This document shows, in pieces, positions 10,114 through 21,665 of a stretch of DNA of 64,000 nucleotides. Every line of letters starts with the position of its first letter. The stretch's first letter is position 1. The position numbers and the translations under genes are program-made. The DNA is from Abelmoschus esculentus. Taxonomy: Eukaryota > Streptophyta > Magnoliopsida > Malvales > Malvaceae. The DNA is taken from NCBI GenBank assembly GCA_035048815.1, contig JAUCBN010000034.1, positions 7,542,737-7,606,736 on the forward strand, in the 5' to 3' direction. Under the pieces are notes generated by a model. That model ran no database searches, was not told the DNA's origin, and saw only the letters and a program-made list of their open reading frames with translations.

Positions 10114-10724
10114 ATAGTATGAGTACTTGCACTATTTGCTTGGCATAAATAGCCATAATTCATTGTAGATTTCATTCCGGAAGTGATAATATTCTTCAAA
10201 GGATAAATTAATATAGAATGTAAATAAATAATATATAAAATAAATAAATGATAAATTAACATAAAGCATAAATAAATAATATGTAAAATAAATTAATATA
10301 AATATATAATAAATAAAGATCAATTATTTCTTTTAGATATTATAAGGAAAATAAAATAAATGGCGAATTATTCTCTTGAAGGACTATGAGAAAAATTATC
10401 AATATCCAATTAAGTTGGATCAATAACGCCATTATTTTCACCACAAAGAAAATCTGATTATATTTTCTTCAATTTATCATTCATGATTATGAATAAAGTC
10501 TGTAATGCTTCGGCGTTTGACAAGTACGAGATCAATGGTTTATACCATCACTTTGATAACATAAAGATTTTTAATCTGATCTCTATCATTCTTGGCATCT
10601 TTACAATTCCACTTCTTGTGGATATAAGTATTCTCAAAATAATCATCGTATCCATGTCTATTTTATGATCTCAATCATGACCACAATTACTAATGTTGCT
10701 TTTATTCATTCCGCTATATAATAT

Positions 10725-10901
10725 CACATTCGCTTCAGGGAATGGAGCGGAGCCTGTTGGGCGATATTCATAATTTTTCATGAGCAACTCATTATTTTGC
10801 TCAGCCACAAGAAGACAAGAAATTAACTCAGAATATTTCTTAAAGCCTTTTTCACGATATTGTGTCTGAAGGACAACATTGTTTGCATGAAAAATGGAGT
10901 A
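10725..10901 (-). pseudogene. Copia gag fragment
   Basis: An open stretch of 59 codons whose translation includes KYSELISCLLVAEQNNELL and RPTGSAPFPEANV, a combination typical of Copia gag upstream of its zinc knuckle. No start or stop belongs to it, and flanking frames are broken, so this is a relic of the capsid gene. It shows the orientation of the remnant. The FPEAN codons coincide with the CATTC...GAATG motif that is multiplied in the nearby tandem repeat. Confidence 0.8.
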
Positions 10902-10983
10902 TGTTTTTTTTTTCTAACATATCCTCATCAATGATACTCTAGCACATAATTGAGTTTTATTCACTAACCATATAGTGAATTAT

Positions 10984-11215
10984 CACGTTTGCATTCACTT
11001 CAAGGAATGAAACAAATTAAATAATCGCATGGAATAAACATCATGCTTGCATTCACTTTAGGGAATGATATAAATCAAATAATCGCATGGAATAATCATC
11101 ATGCTTGCATTCACTTCATAGAATGTCATAAATCCAATAATCGCATGGAATAATCATCATGCTTACATTCACTTTAAGGAATGTCATAAATCCAATAATC
11201 GCATGGAATAATTGA
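10984..11215. repeat. 58-bp tandem repeat, four copies
   Basis: The core CATTCACTTnnnGAATG begins at 10992, 11050, 11108 and 11166, a constant 58-bp period, each followed by AATCGCATGGAATAA. Each unit holds a small CATTC/GAATG inverted repeat. Confidence 0.9.
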
Positions 11216-11410
11216 GTCACTTTATCGCTACACAAACACCAAACAACCAAAGATTTTTAATAAATTAAAAATCAAATCAAAGATCAAAAGAGAAAAATAA
11301 TCAGTAATTAAAATATAATTGAGGGAGAAAAACTTATCTTTGATTTATGCTAGTAACAAATTCTTGTCAATAACTCCTTTAAGATTCGAACGAAAAATAC
11401 CTCCGTTGGT

Positions 11411-11431
11411 TAGAGTCTCGTGCTGATAACG
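11411..11431 (-). other. Copia primer binding site, internal tRNA type
   Basis: The plus strand TAGAGTCTCGTGCTGATAACG resembles the D-arm to anticodon part of a plant tRNA-Ile, and adjoins the LTR edge at 11432. Some Copia elements prime from an internally cut tRNA instead of the CCA end. The tRNA assignment is from memory and approximate. Confidence 0.55.
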
Positions 11432-11670
11432 TGTTGTGAATAAAGTAAAGAACAAGAATAAAATAGGAGAATAAAGATGAGAGACAAAAGGGAGAGAGAT
11501 TTTATTATATTCTCAAAGTAAGGGTTGTATACAATGCTATGTCAAAAGTCTATATTTATAGGCATAAGATGGAAACCCTAATTTCAATGGGTATTAAACC
11601 CTAATACTAAAGCCCGTTAAAGTGTAACTTAATATATGGATATCCACCATAAATAAATATGTTTATAACA
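11432..11670 (-). repeat. Copia LTR, 239 bp
   Basis: Plus-strand edges are TGTTGTGAA at 11432 and TTTATAACA at 11670, i.e. TGTT...AACA ends. The minus strand starts TGTTATAAACAT and contains a TTTATAGGC/TATAAATA-type TATA region near 11555-11562. Its position next to the primer site marks it as the 5' LTR. Confidence 0.75.
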
Positions 11671-13288
11671 AAATAAGAAAATAACAATTATCATTTTGTA
11701 GTTGTTTATTTGTGTACGTGTTCCATTTTTGTCTATTTTAAATGTAATATTCCCTCTATGTTACTTTTAATATTTATTATTAACTTTTTAAAATCTAAAA
11801 TTTTGATCACAATTATTTTAAATATCTTAATTTATTAAATTTTATAAAATATATATTATAATATATAAATATATAATACATATATAGTATTTAATATAAT
11901 ATAAATTTATATGTATAAATACATATATTATAATATGTACTATGATATATATATATATAATATACATAATTACATATAAATATATAATACATAGACATAT
12001 ATTAAACTATTAATATATTAATGCATATTATATTATATACATATATAATACATAAATTAATATACTAATGTATATAATAATGTAGTCTACTATACTAAAT
12101 TACTAATGTATATTATATATATACATAATATAATACATATATACATCTAGACATCTAATATAGAATACATTATACATCCAGCTATACATATATGATACAT
12201 CTAATTACTATGTATACATATACTAGTATATTATATATGAATGTATTATATATTATACATATATGATATATTATTGTATACATGACAATTGATACATCTA
12301 ATTACTAATATATAATTATATATACATATAACATATATTAATGTATATATTTAATTACCAATATATATCATATACATACTTATATTAAATTATTAATGTA
12401 TTATATATAGTATTATATATTTTATATTTTTCTATATAGTATAAATTTCTTTTTCATATTAAATATATTTATAGTATTATTTCATTCCAAAAATAATATT
12501 ATTCTATATATAATATTATTCTATTTTCAAAAATAGTTTATTTTATTTTTAAAAATAGTATTAGTCTATATATAGTATTATTCTATATATAGTATCATTT
12601 CTATAGATAGTATAAATTTCTTATATTGTATAAATTTTATATATATTATTATTTCGTTTATAATATAAATTTTATATATAGTCTAAATTTTATATTTTAT
12701 TTTTGAAATGTATTAATAAATTATAAGATAATAATTTTTAATATTTTATCTTTTTAATTTAAAATTTTATTCTTTGATTTTATAGTTCAATATTTATTCC
12801 TTATTAAATTTTAATTTTTGTAATTTAGCATAATGTTTATTTTTTAAGATACGAATCATTATTCATTATATGATATTTTTATTAAGTCTAATGCATAATA
12901 TTTATTTTTAATGAGATTCATGCTAATGAAAGACGTTAGATATTAAATAATTAATTCAACCTTAATAATTTTAATTATTATAAATTTAAAACTAAAATTA
13001 GTTCGACCTTAAACAAAACCGACTTGAAATGAACCTGACCTGAAATACAATCGAACTGAAATCTACCTGACCTGAAATGAAACTGTCAATTATCTGATTT
13101 AGGCCCGAACCATTTGAACCCGACTAGAAATGGACCCGACCTGAAACAGACCCGACGTGAAATAGACACGTACCTGACCCGAATCGTGTCAAAACGTCAA
13201 ATCAATCTAAAATGACCTATATCCGATTTTACCCGACCTGACAATACCCGACCTGAAACCCATCCGAGTAACTGTTTTTACGTCCCTA
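11671..13288 (-). mobile_element. hAT-like non-autonomous element, truncated copy 1
   Basis: The right terminus TTTTTACGTCCCTA (13275-13288) is the reverse complement of the left terminus of the complete copy at 27726. The next 300 bp repeat the CCCGACCTGAAA subterminal motif, and the interior is the same AT-rich sequence with TATAGTATTATTCTATA blocks. The candidate 8-bp flank is GTGATAGG (13289-13296). The other terminus is missing: the sequence stops at the Copia LTR, so the Copia element probably landed inside it. The exact left edge is uncertain. Confidence 0.7.
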
Positions 13289-13296
13289 GTGATAGG

Positions 13297-14830
13297 GCAC
13301 ATCATACTCTCGTAAAATAAATCATGTTCAAATATTAAAAAAAATATTGATCACAAATCTCGAGAAAAAAATATAAAACAATCATATAATATATCAAAAA
13401 ATACATGTACAGTAAACAAACATAAAATTTCTTATAAATAAGATTAAAAAAGCTACAATGATTACAATAGCATTTGTTTTAAAGTATAATCTCAACCATT
13501 GAACATTGATCATTCAATCACTGTGCTCGAACCCATAACTTCTAGAAATAATAATCATTCTTTTAACCATTTAGACAAAATGGTTCATACTCTTATAAGC
13601 AAGATTTAAAAGATTATTTCTCAAACATATTTATACAATATAGATTTAGTTTTCAATGTTAATATATCTCTAATTATAAATATGTTTGCCTGTACAATAA
13701 TTATTCTTTATTAAATATTATAACATCAATATAAATTAATTTTAAATTATTACACTGATCAATAAAATACCAAAATTAAATTTTTAGATCCCTTTCTTAT
13801 CTCCATGCCATGAATAAAAGAAAAAGGATGCAAGGAATAATGAGAGGAAGGTTAAGCGTTACTCTAATAGAAATGAAATAATTAAATAGGATCCAATGAA
13901 AGCGTTGAATATTTTGTAAGAGATTCTTTCGATTATAATATTTTTGAGATAGAATGAGCATTAGAAAGTTGTAGGTTGGAGTGTGTTTAAATAGAGGGGA
14001 ATAAAGGGTTATGGGCACAAAAAGGAGAAAAATCTTAAAATATAAAAAATTACAAAATATCTTATATTCATATTTTATATTTTCAATCTATATTTTTCAA
14101 ATTTATGATTATGTTTAATTTATTGTAAAATTTAAAAAATAAAAGATTAAAGGAAAAAAAATCAAGAAAATCCTAAAAGGCATGTACATAGATAAACTCA
14201 ACTAATTACTTTAGTAGGATGTGATATTAGATAAACTCAACTAAATTAGAATGTGATGATTATTTAAAATAATCTGCTGTAGTTTATTTAGATTAATCAA
14301 CTCGATATATTAAATATCAATAACTAAAATAATAATTTTGAATTTATATTTTTTAAATATAAATTTTAATCGAATAAAATCCATAATTTATTCTATTGTT
14401 GGACATAGATAAACATGCAAACAACTAAACTTTGACATAATTCTATTTATTTATAATAAAAAAGTATTCCCCTGATATACGTTGAAAATGGGGTGATGGC
14501 TACTAAAGAAAACACTAGTAATTGGATATGGCAGAGTATTTATTAGTAGAGCATAAGTGCACAGACATGGATGCCTCTAAAATGGATGTTCATTTCCATT
14601 TCAGGAAAACAGAGAGTTGGGAAACAATAATTTTGCTAAAGAACAATATTTATCGACTGCCTGTCCTTACAACACCATAAGATTAATTATTTTTATGTAT
14701 TTGAATTTGTTAGAAATGTTATAAAATTTTGAATATTTTCTAATGACGTAAAAAAAATAAAAAAATATAAATGTTGTCAAAATAAAATTAAACAAAAATC
14801 AAAACATAAAATTAATACAAAAAATATTAT
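13297..14830. other. AT-rich intergenic sequence, no recognised feature
   Basis: I find no coding signal, LTR or repeat structure that I can name. Short open frames here (for example 13797-14018 minus) have low-complexity translations and no recognisable domain. Confidence 0.5.
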
Positions 14831-14834
14831 GATG

Positions 14835-15305
14835 ATACTAAAAATACTTTCAATGTTTAATTGAATAATTATTTTAATTCGTATTATTTTTTAAAATATT
14901 TTAATCTTTAACGTTTCATTTTGTATCAAAATAATCTATATATAAATGATAAATATGGATCAACTGATGATAAATAAATTCAAATTATTTAACAGAATGA
15001 CAAATCATAGACAAATAATTTTCTATTTATATAATTTAAAAGACTATTTCTTGACCGATATATTATTCTGTAAAAATTCACACATTTATTTATATGATAT
15101 TATTATTTCAGCATGTATTGTTGTGTACGTTTATCTTGTCATTTCAAGTGATTAGTTTTAGTTGATTAACAATTTTTATATATAAAAAAATTATTTTGAT
15201 CTAAAATAAAATATCAATAATTAAAATACTTTAAAAATTATAAGAATCAAAATAATCATTTAATTAAATATTAAAAATATTTTTATATTACGTAAAAAAA
15301 TAAAA
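14835..15305. repeat. Foldback (MITE-like) element, ~470 bp
   Basis: About 115 bp at 14840-14950 reappears, imperfectly, as reverse complement at 15180-15300; shared words include TATTTTTAAAATATTTTAAT and ATCAAAATAAT. The centre has no coding content. Size and structure suggest a miniature inverted-repeat transposon; the superfamily is not clear. Both strands are very AT-rich, so edges are approximate. Confidence 0.55.
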
Positions 15306-16334
15306 ATTATTAAAGGTGATTCAAAACTTTAATGATTTTAACCGATCTCACCGCTTCATTCTAGATTTTTTTTCTTTATTTCTTCGTCTAATATTATTGG
15401 GAATTTTAACTTTAAAAAATATTACAATTTAAAAATTAAATATAAAATTACATAAATAAAAAATTAAAATACAATAAGTGGTTCCCTCTATCACATCTCA
15501 CAACGTGCAATGATTTTTTATAATTACAATAATTTTAATAAATATTTGTGATGAAAAACTAATACTAACATGTTATGCACGTACGTATCATGGACGTGAT
15601 GACATGAACTTGCATGTTACATATTTTTATTGATAATATGAATAAATTCAAGTTAGGATAAATAAATTAGTGTCAAATACACATGTTTCAATGAAAAATA
15701 AGGTGGAAACAGAATTTAAATCATAAACTAGGTTATTTAAAACCTAGTAAAGCTTAAATTAATTCAAAAAATTAATATATAAAATGATTTTTTAGGATAT
15801 TTTAGATTTTTTAGAATTTCTTTACGGAAATCATGCATTTATTTATTGTGAAAACCAATTTACTTATTTTCTAGTAAATATCGTAAACTTCAATTATACA
15901 TTTAAGACTTAAACTCAATCCATTATTATTTTTAAATTCAGTTTAATTTACTAGAAAATTTTTAAAAACATTTAAATCAAATAGTTAAAATTATAAATAA
16001 ATAATTAAATCATTACAAAAGAGCTCCAAATTAATTTAAAATACTTGAATATTTGACTTAATTAATAAAATTCAAAAATGTAAATTATAAACTCGATCAT
16101 GTAAGTTTTTATGAATACAAAATCTACTAAATATAAGTGACGTACTCTGGCAAACACCGCTTACTGGAATCCAATACTAATAGTGTTTCTCGATCTCGTG
16201 ATTCAATGATAAACCTACATACGAAAATAACGGTTTTGAGTGTCGAGCTTATAAAGCTTATTGGTACCCATCTATTCTACTGTACTTCATGTTAACTATA
16301 AACATAAGCATACAAGTTAGTACGAGCAATAAAG
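15306..16334. other. AT-rich intergenic sequence
   Basis: No gene, LTR or clear repeat edge seen. Confidence 0.45.
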
Positions 16335-17626
16335 AGATATAAATAAACACTTGACGCTACCACAAGTTGCCTAAACACATGTTCTCATTATGTAAAATAT
16401 CATACATGAAACACAAGATCCAATCATACTCGAGATCTCACCTGATCATTCGAGTAGAAACACACAAAGTTATAACCACAATCCTAAAGTGAGGCTTGAT
16501 GTTACATAAACTCAAAAATATACATTCTCCCTTTGGGTGATGTTGCAGTATCGAGAACGTACACCCATACTCGACATCTCTCCTCAAGTATAATCGAATA
16601 AGGCTTAGTGTCACATAGTGTAGAGAACGTACATTTGATATCTTTGTCCATCATGTTGCAACACACTTTCTCACGGTATATCTAGATCCCATCAACTAAA
16701 AGTGACTCAAGCAACCAAGTGTCTAAACAACACATAAAATTGACATAATTACCATATAACACACGATATTAACACGATTACTATGTATATATGTTTTCAA
16801 TCAATTATCAAATCATCAAATTAAGTTTGCCAATTTGTTAATACATTATGATAGTGTATACTAATTATCTTATTAATTTATATTATCTTATTAATTAAGA
16901 CATAAATTAATTCATTAATATTTTGCATCGATTTTATTTTTAATTAACATTTTAGGTTATTTAGTGTATTGGGCATCAGTACACGAATTAGAGTATCGAT
17001 ACGGTATCCTTGGGTACCGATAATCATAAACATATCGATATTAAAATTACTTACTAGAAATCTTAAATTTCCTCAATTATTGTTACGATATTGAATAATG
17101 TACAAGTACAATCAAAGCTCGTACCAATACCCCACTCAAGATTTCTACCATATTGACAAATTATTGTATTTATTAGACTTTAATATATTCCAAAAACTTA
17201 TGAAAGTTATTAGGACTTGTTTGCTATCACATTTAATTAATATCAATTCTTGCTTTTATGATCATTTATTCGAATATTACTAATTATCAGTCCCTTAAGT
17301 ACAATTTCCATCGAACATGTCACTTTCATAACTCAAGCAACATAACAAGTGAATCAACCAATAAGATACCTTACACAATTTCTAAACCCTTACAAGTCTT
17401 AATTATTCTCAAACTTATAATGCATCTCATACGTATCAATCTCATGATTATGGATCTCTAAACATGTTTATTTTTAATCTACCTAGTTTGCAAACACTAA
17501 TAAGAAAGACAATCATATTTATGATGCTCCTTAAGCAATAAAAGTTAAAGTTATACTAAACTCGAAAAGTCTTCATAAATATAAAAATACCACAAATATT
17601 AATAAACCTCGTTCATTAAATAATCT
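16335..17626. repeat. Ancient repeat unit A, left half
   Basis: From about 16340 the sequence is alignable by eye with 23995 onward: ATCATACATGAMACACAAG, the CATTCGAG...AAACACACAA block, and later CCCTTACAAGTCTT and CATCTACCTAGTTTGCAAA. The unit is interrupted at 17626 by a Copia insertion and resumes at 23428. Its origin is unknown; it may be an old LTR. Confidence 0.65.
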
Positions 17627-18710
17627 TGTTAGACTCGATGCACCAACTGATTTTACCGCCTAGTGGTGGAGAAGTGGTTGATTGGGTGTATAGAGGAAGC
17701 TAAAAGATACAAAAATATACATAAGGATTTATAGTGATTCTAGGTCTTCTAACAAGCACGTATATCCACTATCTTATCTCCTCACTAAGGATTTCAACCA
17801 ATTCACTAAGAATTCATCCTCTTTTCTCGGCTAAAAAAGAAATCATTACAACTGAGACACATTACCTAAATCTAGCATCCAAAGTTAACAAACTGAACCT
17901 TGTGGACACACTCTCACAAAGAGGATTCTTAATCAAACTGAAATCCCCCTAAAAGGTATGTATTTTCTTTCTAAAACGCTCACCCAAATTCCTAATTGAT
18001 ATTTTGGTTCAAGAGTGTTTGTCTATCCAAAGATGAGAAATTAAGTTCTAAGATAAATTAACAATCATAGTAAATATTTGTAATAAGATCATTAACTTAT
18101 TTAGGAGCTTGAGGGGTCTTTTTATCCTTCCAAATGAGTTCTTAGTCGCTGGTGACCGTTAGGAGAGAATTGGGGTTGTTTGGAGCTGATTTCCAAGCAT
18201 ATATCCCATTATGGTGCCGAATGTATCGATACACGCGGTAGTTGTATCGATACAACTCTTTTTGGAAAGATCCATTGAACCTGAAATCAATAGGTGTATA
18301 GAAATACCTCTTTCGTGTATTGAAACACCTTGTGTTGATACACTAAAAGACTGTATTGATACGACTCTTAGCCGTTTTTTTTTAAATCTGTTGAAGGTGT
18401 ATCAAAACACCATAAGGGTTTATCAAAATACCATATATCGATACACTAAATACCGCCATCGATAGGATTTTGACAATATTGAAAACTATCTTGAAACATT
18501 CAAGTGTAACAAAACAGCAAAGCTTGTATCGATACAATAACATTAAAACACAAGTTTTGCTACTTCAAAATATTTCAAACACTTCCAAAAACTTTAAAAA
18601 ACTTTTCAAACTTATTTTCAAGTTGTTTGAACATAAAAACTATTTTTAAAATCTTTTCAAATTAGTCCAAAATATTTTTCAATTATTATTTCAAAATCAA
18701 TATCTCAACA
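17627..18710 (-). repeat. 3' LTR of the gag-only Copia element
   Basis: Edges TGTTAGACTC (17627) and ATATCTCAACA (18710). Just right of it AATTTTCCTTTTTTT is the complement of a polypurine tract. It contains four (G/A)TATCGATAC palindromes at 18223, 18244, 18434 and 18526. Confidence 0.85.
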
Positions 18711-19750
18711 ATTTTCCTTTTTTTGAATATAAAAAAACTTGAAAAAGTGTTTTTGAGATTGTTCCCCCTTGGTAACAACAAAATTTTAATAAGAGATTAA
18801 AGTTTCAAAGTCATTATTGCCCTCCTTATTCATTTGAAAAACCAAAATTTCAAAAAATTATCACCTTTTTGTTATATCAAAAATGGTTCAAACAAAGTTT
18901 GAAAACTTTAAAGTCCATAACAATGGAGAGTATTAAATAAGAAGTTTTTTTAAAAAATAAAATAAAATAGCAATTGTTGTTTTAAAAAATAGACTCCCCT
19001 TACTCAAAGCATTAAACAAGTGTTTGTTTAACAAATATATGATAAACTAATTAAAATAAAAGAAATAACTCAATAAAGATAAATTCATCTAGGTTTTACC
19101 ACACTTGAACCAAAGTAAGTATGTGAACCCTTCCTTCGCCAAGTGTCCTATTTTGTGTGTATGGATCTCCCCCTTAATGTTTTAATTTGTTGATCAATTC
19201 TCCATCCCACCTAAAACAAGATAATCAAGTAATTTTTTGTATACAAATTGTTTTAGATCCTTTGACATTAGTAGTAAATAATTTAGTCCCCTTAGGAATC
19301 CTTTTTAAAATTTTATCATTTTTAATTGAAGTGATTAGTCTTTTTAGGACCTAAACACTTCTAAAATATTTTTTATTTACAAATCTAGGGCCACTAGATT
19401 ATCTAACATAAAAGCTTGATTTTCCTATATTGTTTTACTTTTTAAGTTCTTTATAAATCAAATCTTTTAAGATTATTTATTTTCTTTTTGATAATTTTTT
19501 CCATCTTTTGAAGCAAATTTTGAAAATAAAAAACTTTAGGTTTAAAATCCTTCATTTTTACTTCAAATTCCAAATTGATTTTTAAAAGTAAATCATTTTC
19601 TAATTTTAATTTTTAAATTATTTTCTTATTTTTAGAAAATGAAACCTTGAATTCAAAAACCAATTTATCATAGACTTCTTATAACTCATCAAATGTATAT
19701 GAATTTGAATTTGAACAAGTTGAGTTAGAAGTTAAATAATTGAGTGGGCT
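18711..19750. other. Copia internal region, decayed
   Basis: AT-rich sequence between the 3' LTR and gag with no surviving pol domains. Scraps of the gag tail can be read to about 19640 on the minus strand. Confidence 0.5.
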
Positions 19751-19752
19751 AC

Positions 19753-19783
19753 CTCTTCTTCTTCTTCTTCTTCTTCTTCTTCG
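19753..19783. repeat. CTT/GAA microsatellite in gag tail
   Basis: About ten CTT triplets on the plus strand; on the minus strand they encode a poly-Glu run in the gag frame. Confidence 0.85.
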
Positions 19784-19824
19784 GTGGAGTCTTCATCACT
19801 CCTAGTTGTCACATATGCTTTCTT

Positions 19825-20657
19825 TCAAGATGACCCCTTTTTATTGATCTTGTGGGAATCTTTCATCTTCTTCTTCGATTCATGCTTTGAAGATTTTTTC
19901 ATGTCGTTTTTCATGAATTGAGCAAATTCTATGAAGAGATGGGCTATCTCTTCATCTTCATCATTGTCCTCCTTACTAGATTCTGCTTGTTGGCTTGTGG
20001 AGGATTTGAGAGCTATGGTATTGATATTTATGCCTAGCTCCATGACTTTCTTCTTCCCCATCTTTCTTATGTCTTCCTTCTTCTCCTCCTCTTCATGTTT
20101 CTTCTTCATAATTTCATGTGTGAGGAGGGACCACATGAGCTCATCTAACTTTAGAGTTTTAAGATAACACAGCGTCAAGTAGATAAGCTTTTGAACAAGC
20201 TTGTCTTCCAGAATGATTTCTCCATAGTCTTTAAGTCCATTGGTGATTGTGGAGAATCTATCAAACATCTTTGTGATATTTTCTTTCGATTCTATCTTGA
20301 AGTTCTCACACTCTAGGTTGAGGAGTCCGATCTTGGTCTTCATTAATTCGTTTATTCCTTCGTATGTGACTTCTAGCTTGTCCCATACTTCCTTGGCATC
20401 TTCACAAGAAGACATCATCTCATAGATGTTGGGTCTAAATGCACAAAAAAGAATGTGCAAAGCCTTGCAATTTAGCTTTATTTTTTGTGATCATTGGAAT
20501 TTCATTCCGCCTTATATCTTTGTTGCACGTATGGACCATCTTCAACAATGTCCCAAAGCTTGTGATCTTCGGCCTTAGTGAAGAACATCATCCTTGTTTT
20601 CCAATATGCATAGTTGATCCCGTCAAAGAATGATGACTTGTCAATAGATTGTATCAT
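19825..20657 (-). pseudogene. Copia gag, one stop/frameshift break
   Basis: An ATG at 20657 opens a frame starting MIQSIDKSSFFDGINYAYWK, the usual N terminus of this gag class (bind to W-K-x-x-M motif), which stops at a TGA near 20505. The gag resumes in another frame and continues as 211 residues (20460-19825): the AKEVWDKLEVTYEG and MFDRFSTITNGLKDYG segments mark the UBN2-type gag domain, followed by a lysine-rich tail. The protein would form the particle. The break is about 50 nt wide; I do not attempt to repair it. Confidence 0.85.
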
Positions 20658-20733
20658 GGATCACCAATTGATTGAATATTGTTCGATCTTGGCGGATCGC
20701 CTCAATAGGATATTAATTCTTCTCAATTGAGTC

Positions 20734-20747
20734 TCCCTTTGATACCA
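20734..20747 (-). other. Copia primer binding site (tRNA-iMet type)
   Basis: On the minus strand TGGTATCAAAGGGA, two nt from the LTR edge, agrees in its first 8 bases with the initiator-Met site TGGTATCAGAGC. Confidence 0.75.
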
Positions 20748-21230
20748 ATTGTTAGGCTTGATGCACTAACCGATTTTACTTCCAAGTGGTGGAGAAGTGA
20801 TTGGGTGATTTGTGGAGGAATCTAAAAGATAGAAAAATATACACAAAGATTTATGCTGGTTCGATCTTCTAACAAACACCTAAATCTATTACCTTAGCTC
20901 CTGATTAAGGATTTCAACCAATTCATTAAGAATTCGTCCTCTTTTCTCGTCTAAGAAGGAAACCATTACAACTTAGACTAACTACCGAATCTAACATTCA
21001 AAGTTATCAAACCGAATCTTGGGAACATACTCTCACAAAAAGAATTCTTAAGCAAACTGGAATCCCTCTCAAATTGCACTCTAAAGCACTGACCCAAATT
21101 TCTAATACACTTGAGCATATATTTACATTTTGGCTCACAAGGGTTTATCTACCCAAAGATGAGAAATTAAGGTCTAAGACAAATTTACAATCATAGTAAA
21201 TTTTGTCAGTAAGATCATTAGCTTCCATAT

Positions 21231-21665
21231 GTGCTTGAGGGGTCTTTTTATCCTCCCATCGGTGAGACATCTCTCAACCGTTCGCACTTCATCTATTCAA
21301 ATGGTGAATGGATTCGTAGTGCTCCTCCTCCTCCTCCTATTGATCCCGAGCCGCTTCAACAAGTTGCTCCAAACATGGATTTGATGGCTTTTCTCACTTC
21401 ATGTTTTGACCGTTTGGATGCTCGCTTCGATAGCATTGATGGAAGATTTGACTCTCTAACTACTCACATCAACACTCGTTTTGACTCCATGGATACGAGG
21501 TTGACGAGTTTGGAGAACTAAAATCTTTCAATGCGAGTATCTCTGGAGGCTCTTAGACGTCTTCACATCTCTTCCACTCAAGATGCAAATGATGACGAGG
21601 AAGATAAAGAAGGTGATGGAGATGATGGTCGAGATGGAGATGGTGATGATATGGGCGATGAGTGA
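21231..21665 (+). pseudogene. C-terminal end of a Sirevirus-type extra ORF
   Basis: The translation has a proline run (APPPPPIDPEP), then repeated F-D-S-x-x-x-R-F-D-S units (about residues 62-94), which predict a coiled coil. It is broken by an in-frame TAA at 21519-21521, after which the same frame continues through an acidic D/E-rich tail to TGA at 21663-21665. ORFs of this type lie downstream of pol in some plant Copia elements; the function is unknown. The first residues come from the surrounding LTR, so the true start is lost. I infer the family from layout, not from a domain match. Confidence 0.5.

Larger units (their letters stand above)
9609..11670 (-). mobile_element. Degenerate Copia element remnant, cut by the Ogre insertion
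   Basis: A 239-bp LTR (11432-11670), an internal-tRNA type primer site and a gag fragment (10725-10901), all on the minus strand, identify a Copia element. Its left part ends abruptly at the Ogre LTR (9608), so Ogre inserted into it. Apart from the gag fragment the body is decayed and full of short repeats. Pol is not seen. Confidence 0.75.

Noticed and set aside
11405..11440. Plus-strand sequence like the D-arm and anticodon part of a tRNA
   Set aside because: Only about half of a tRNA, with no acceptor stem or T-arm. It is better explained as a Copia primer site next to an LTR.
11820..12720. TATATA-rich stretch, considered a replication origin or centromeric satellite
   Set aside because: No regular monomer. 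It matches the core of the hAT-type element.
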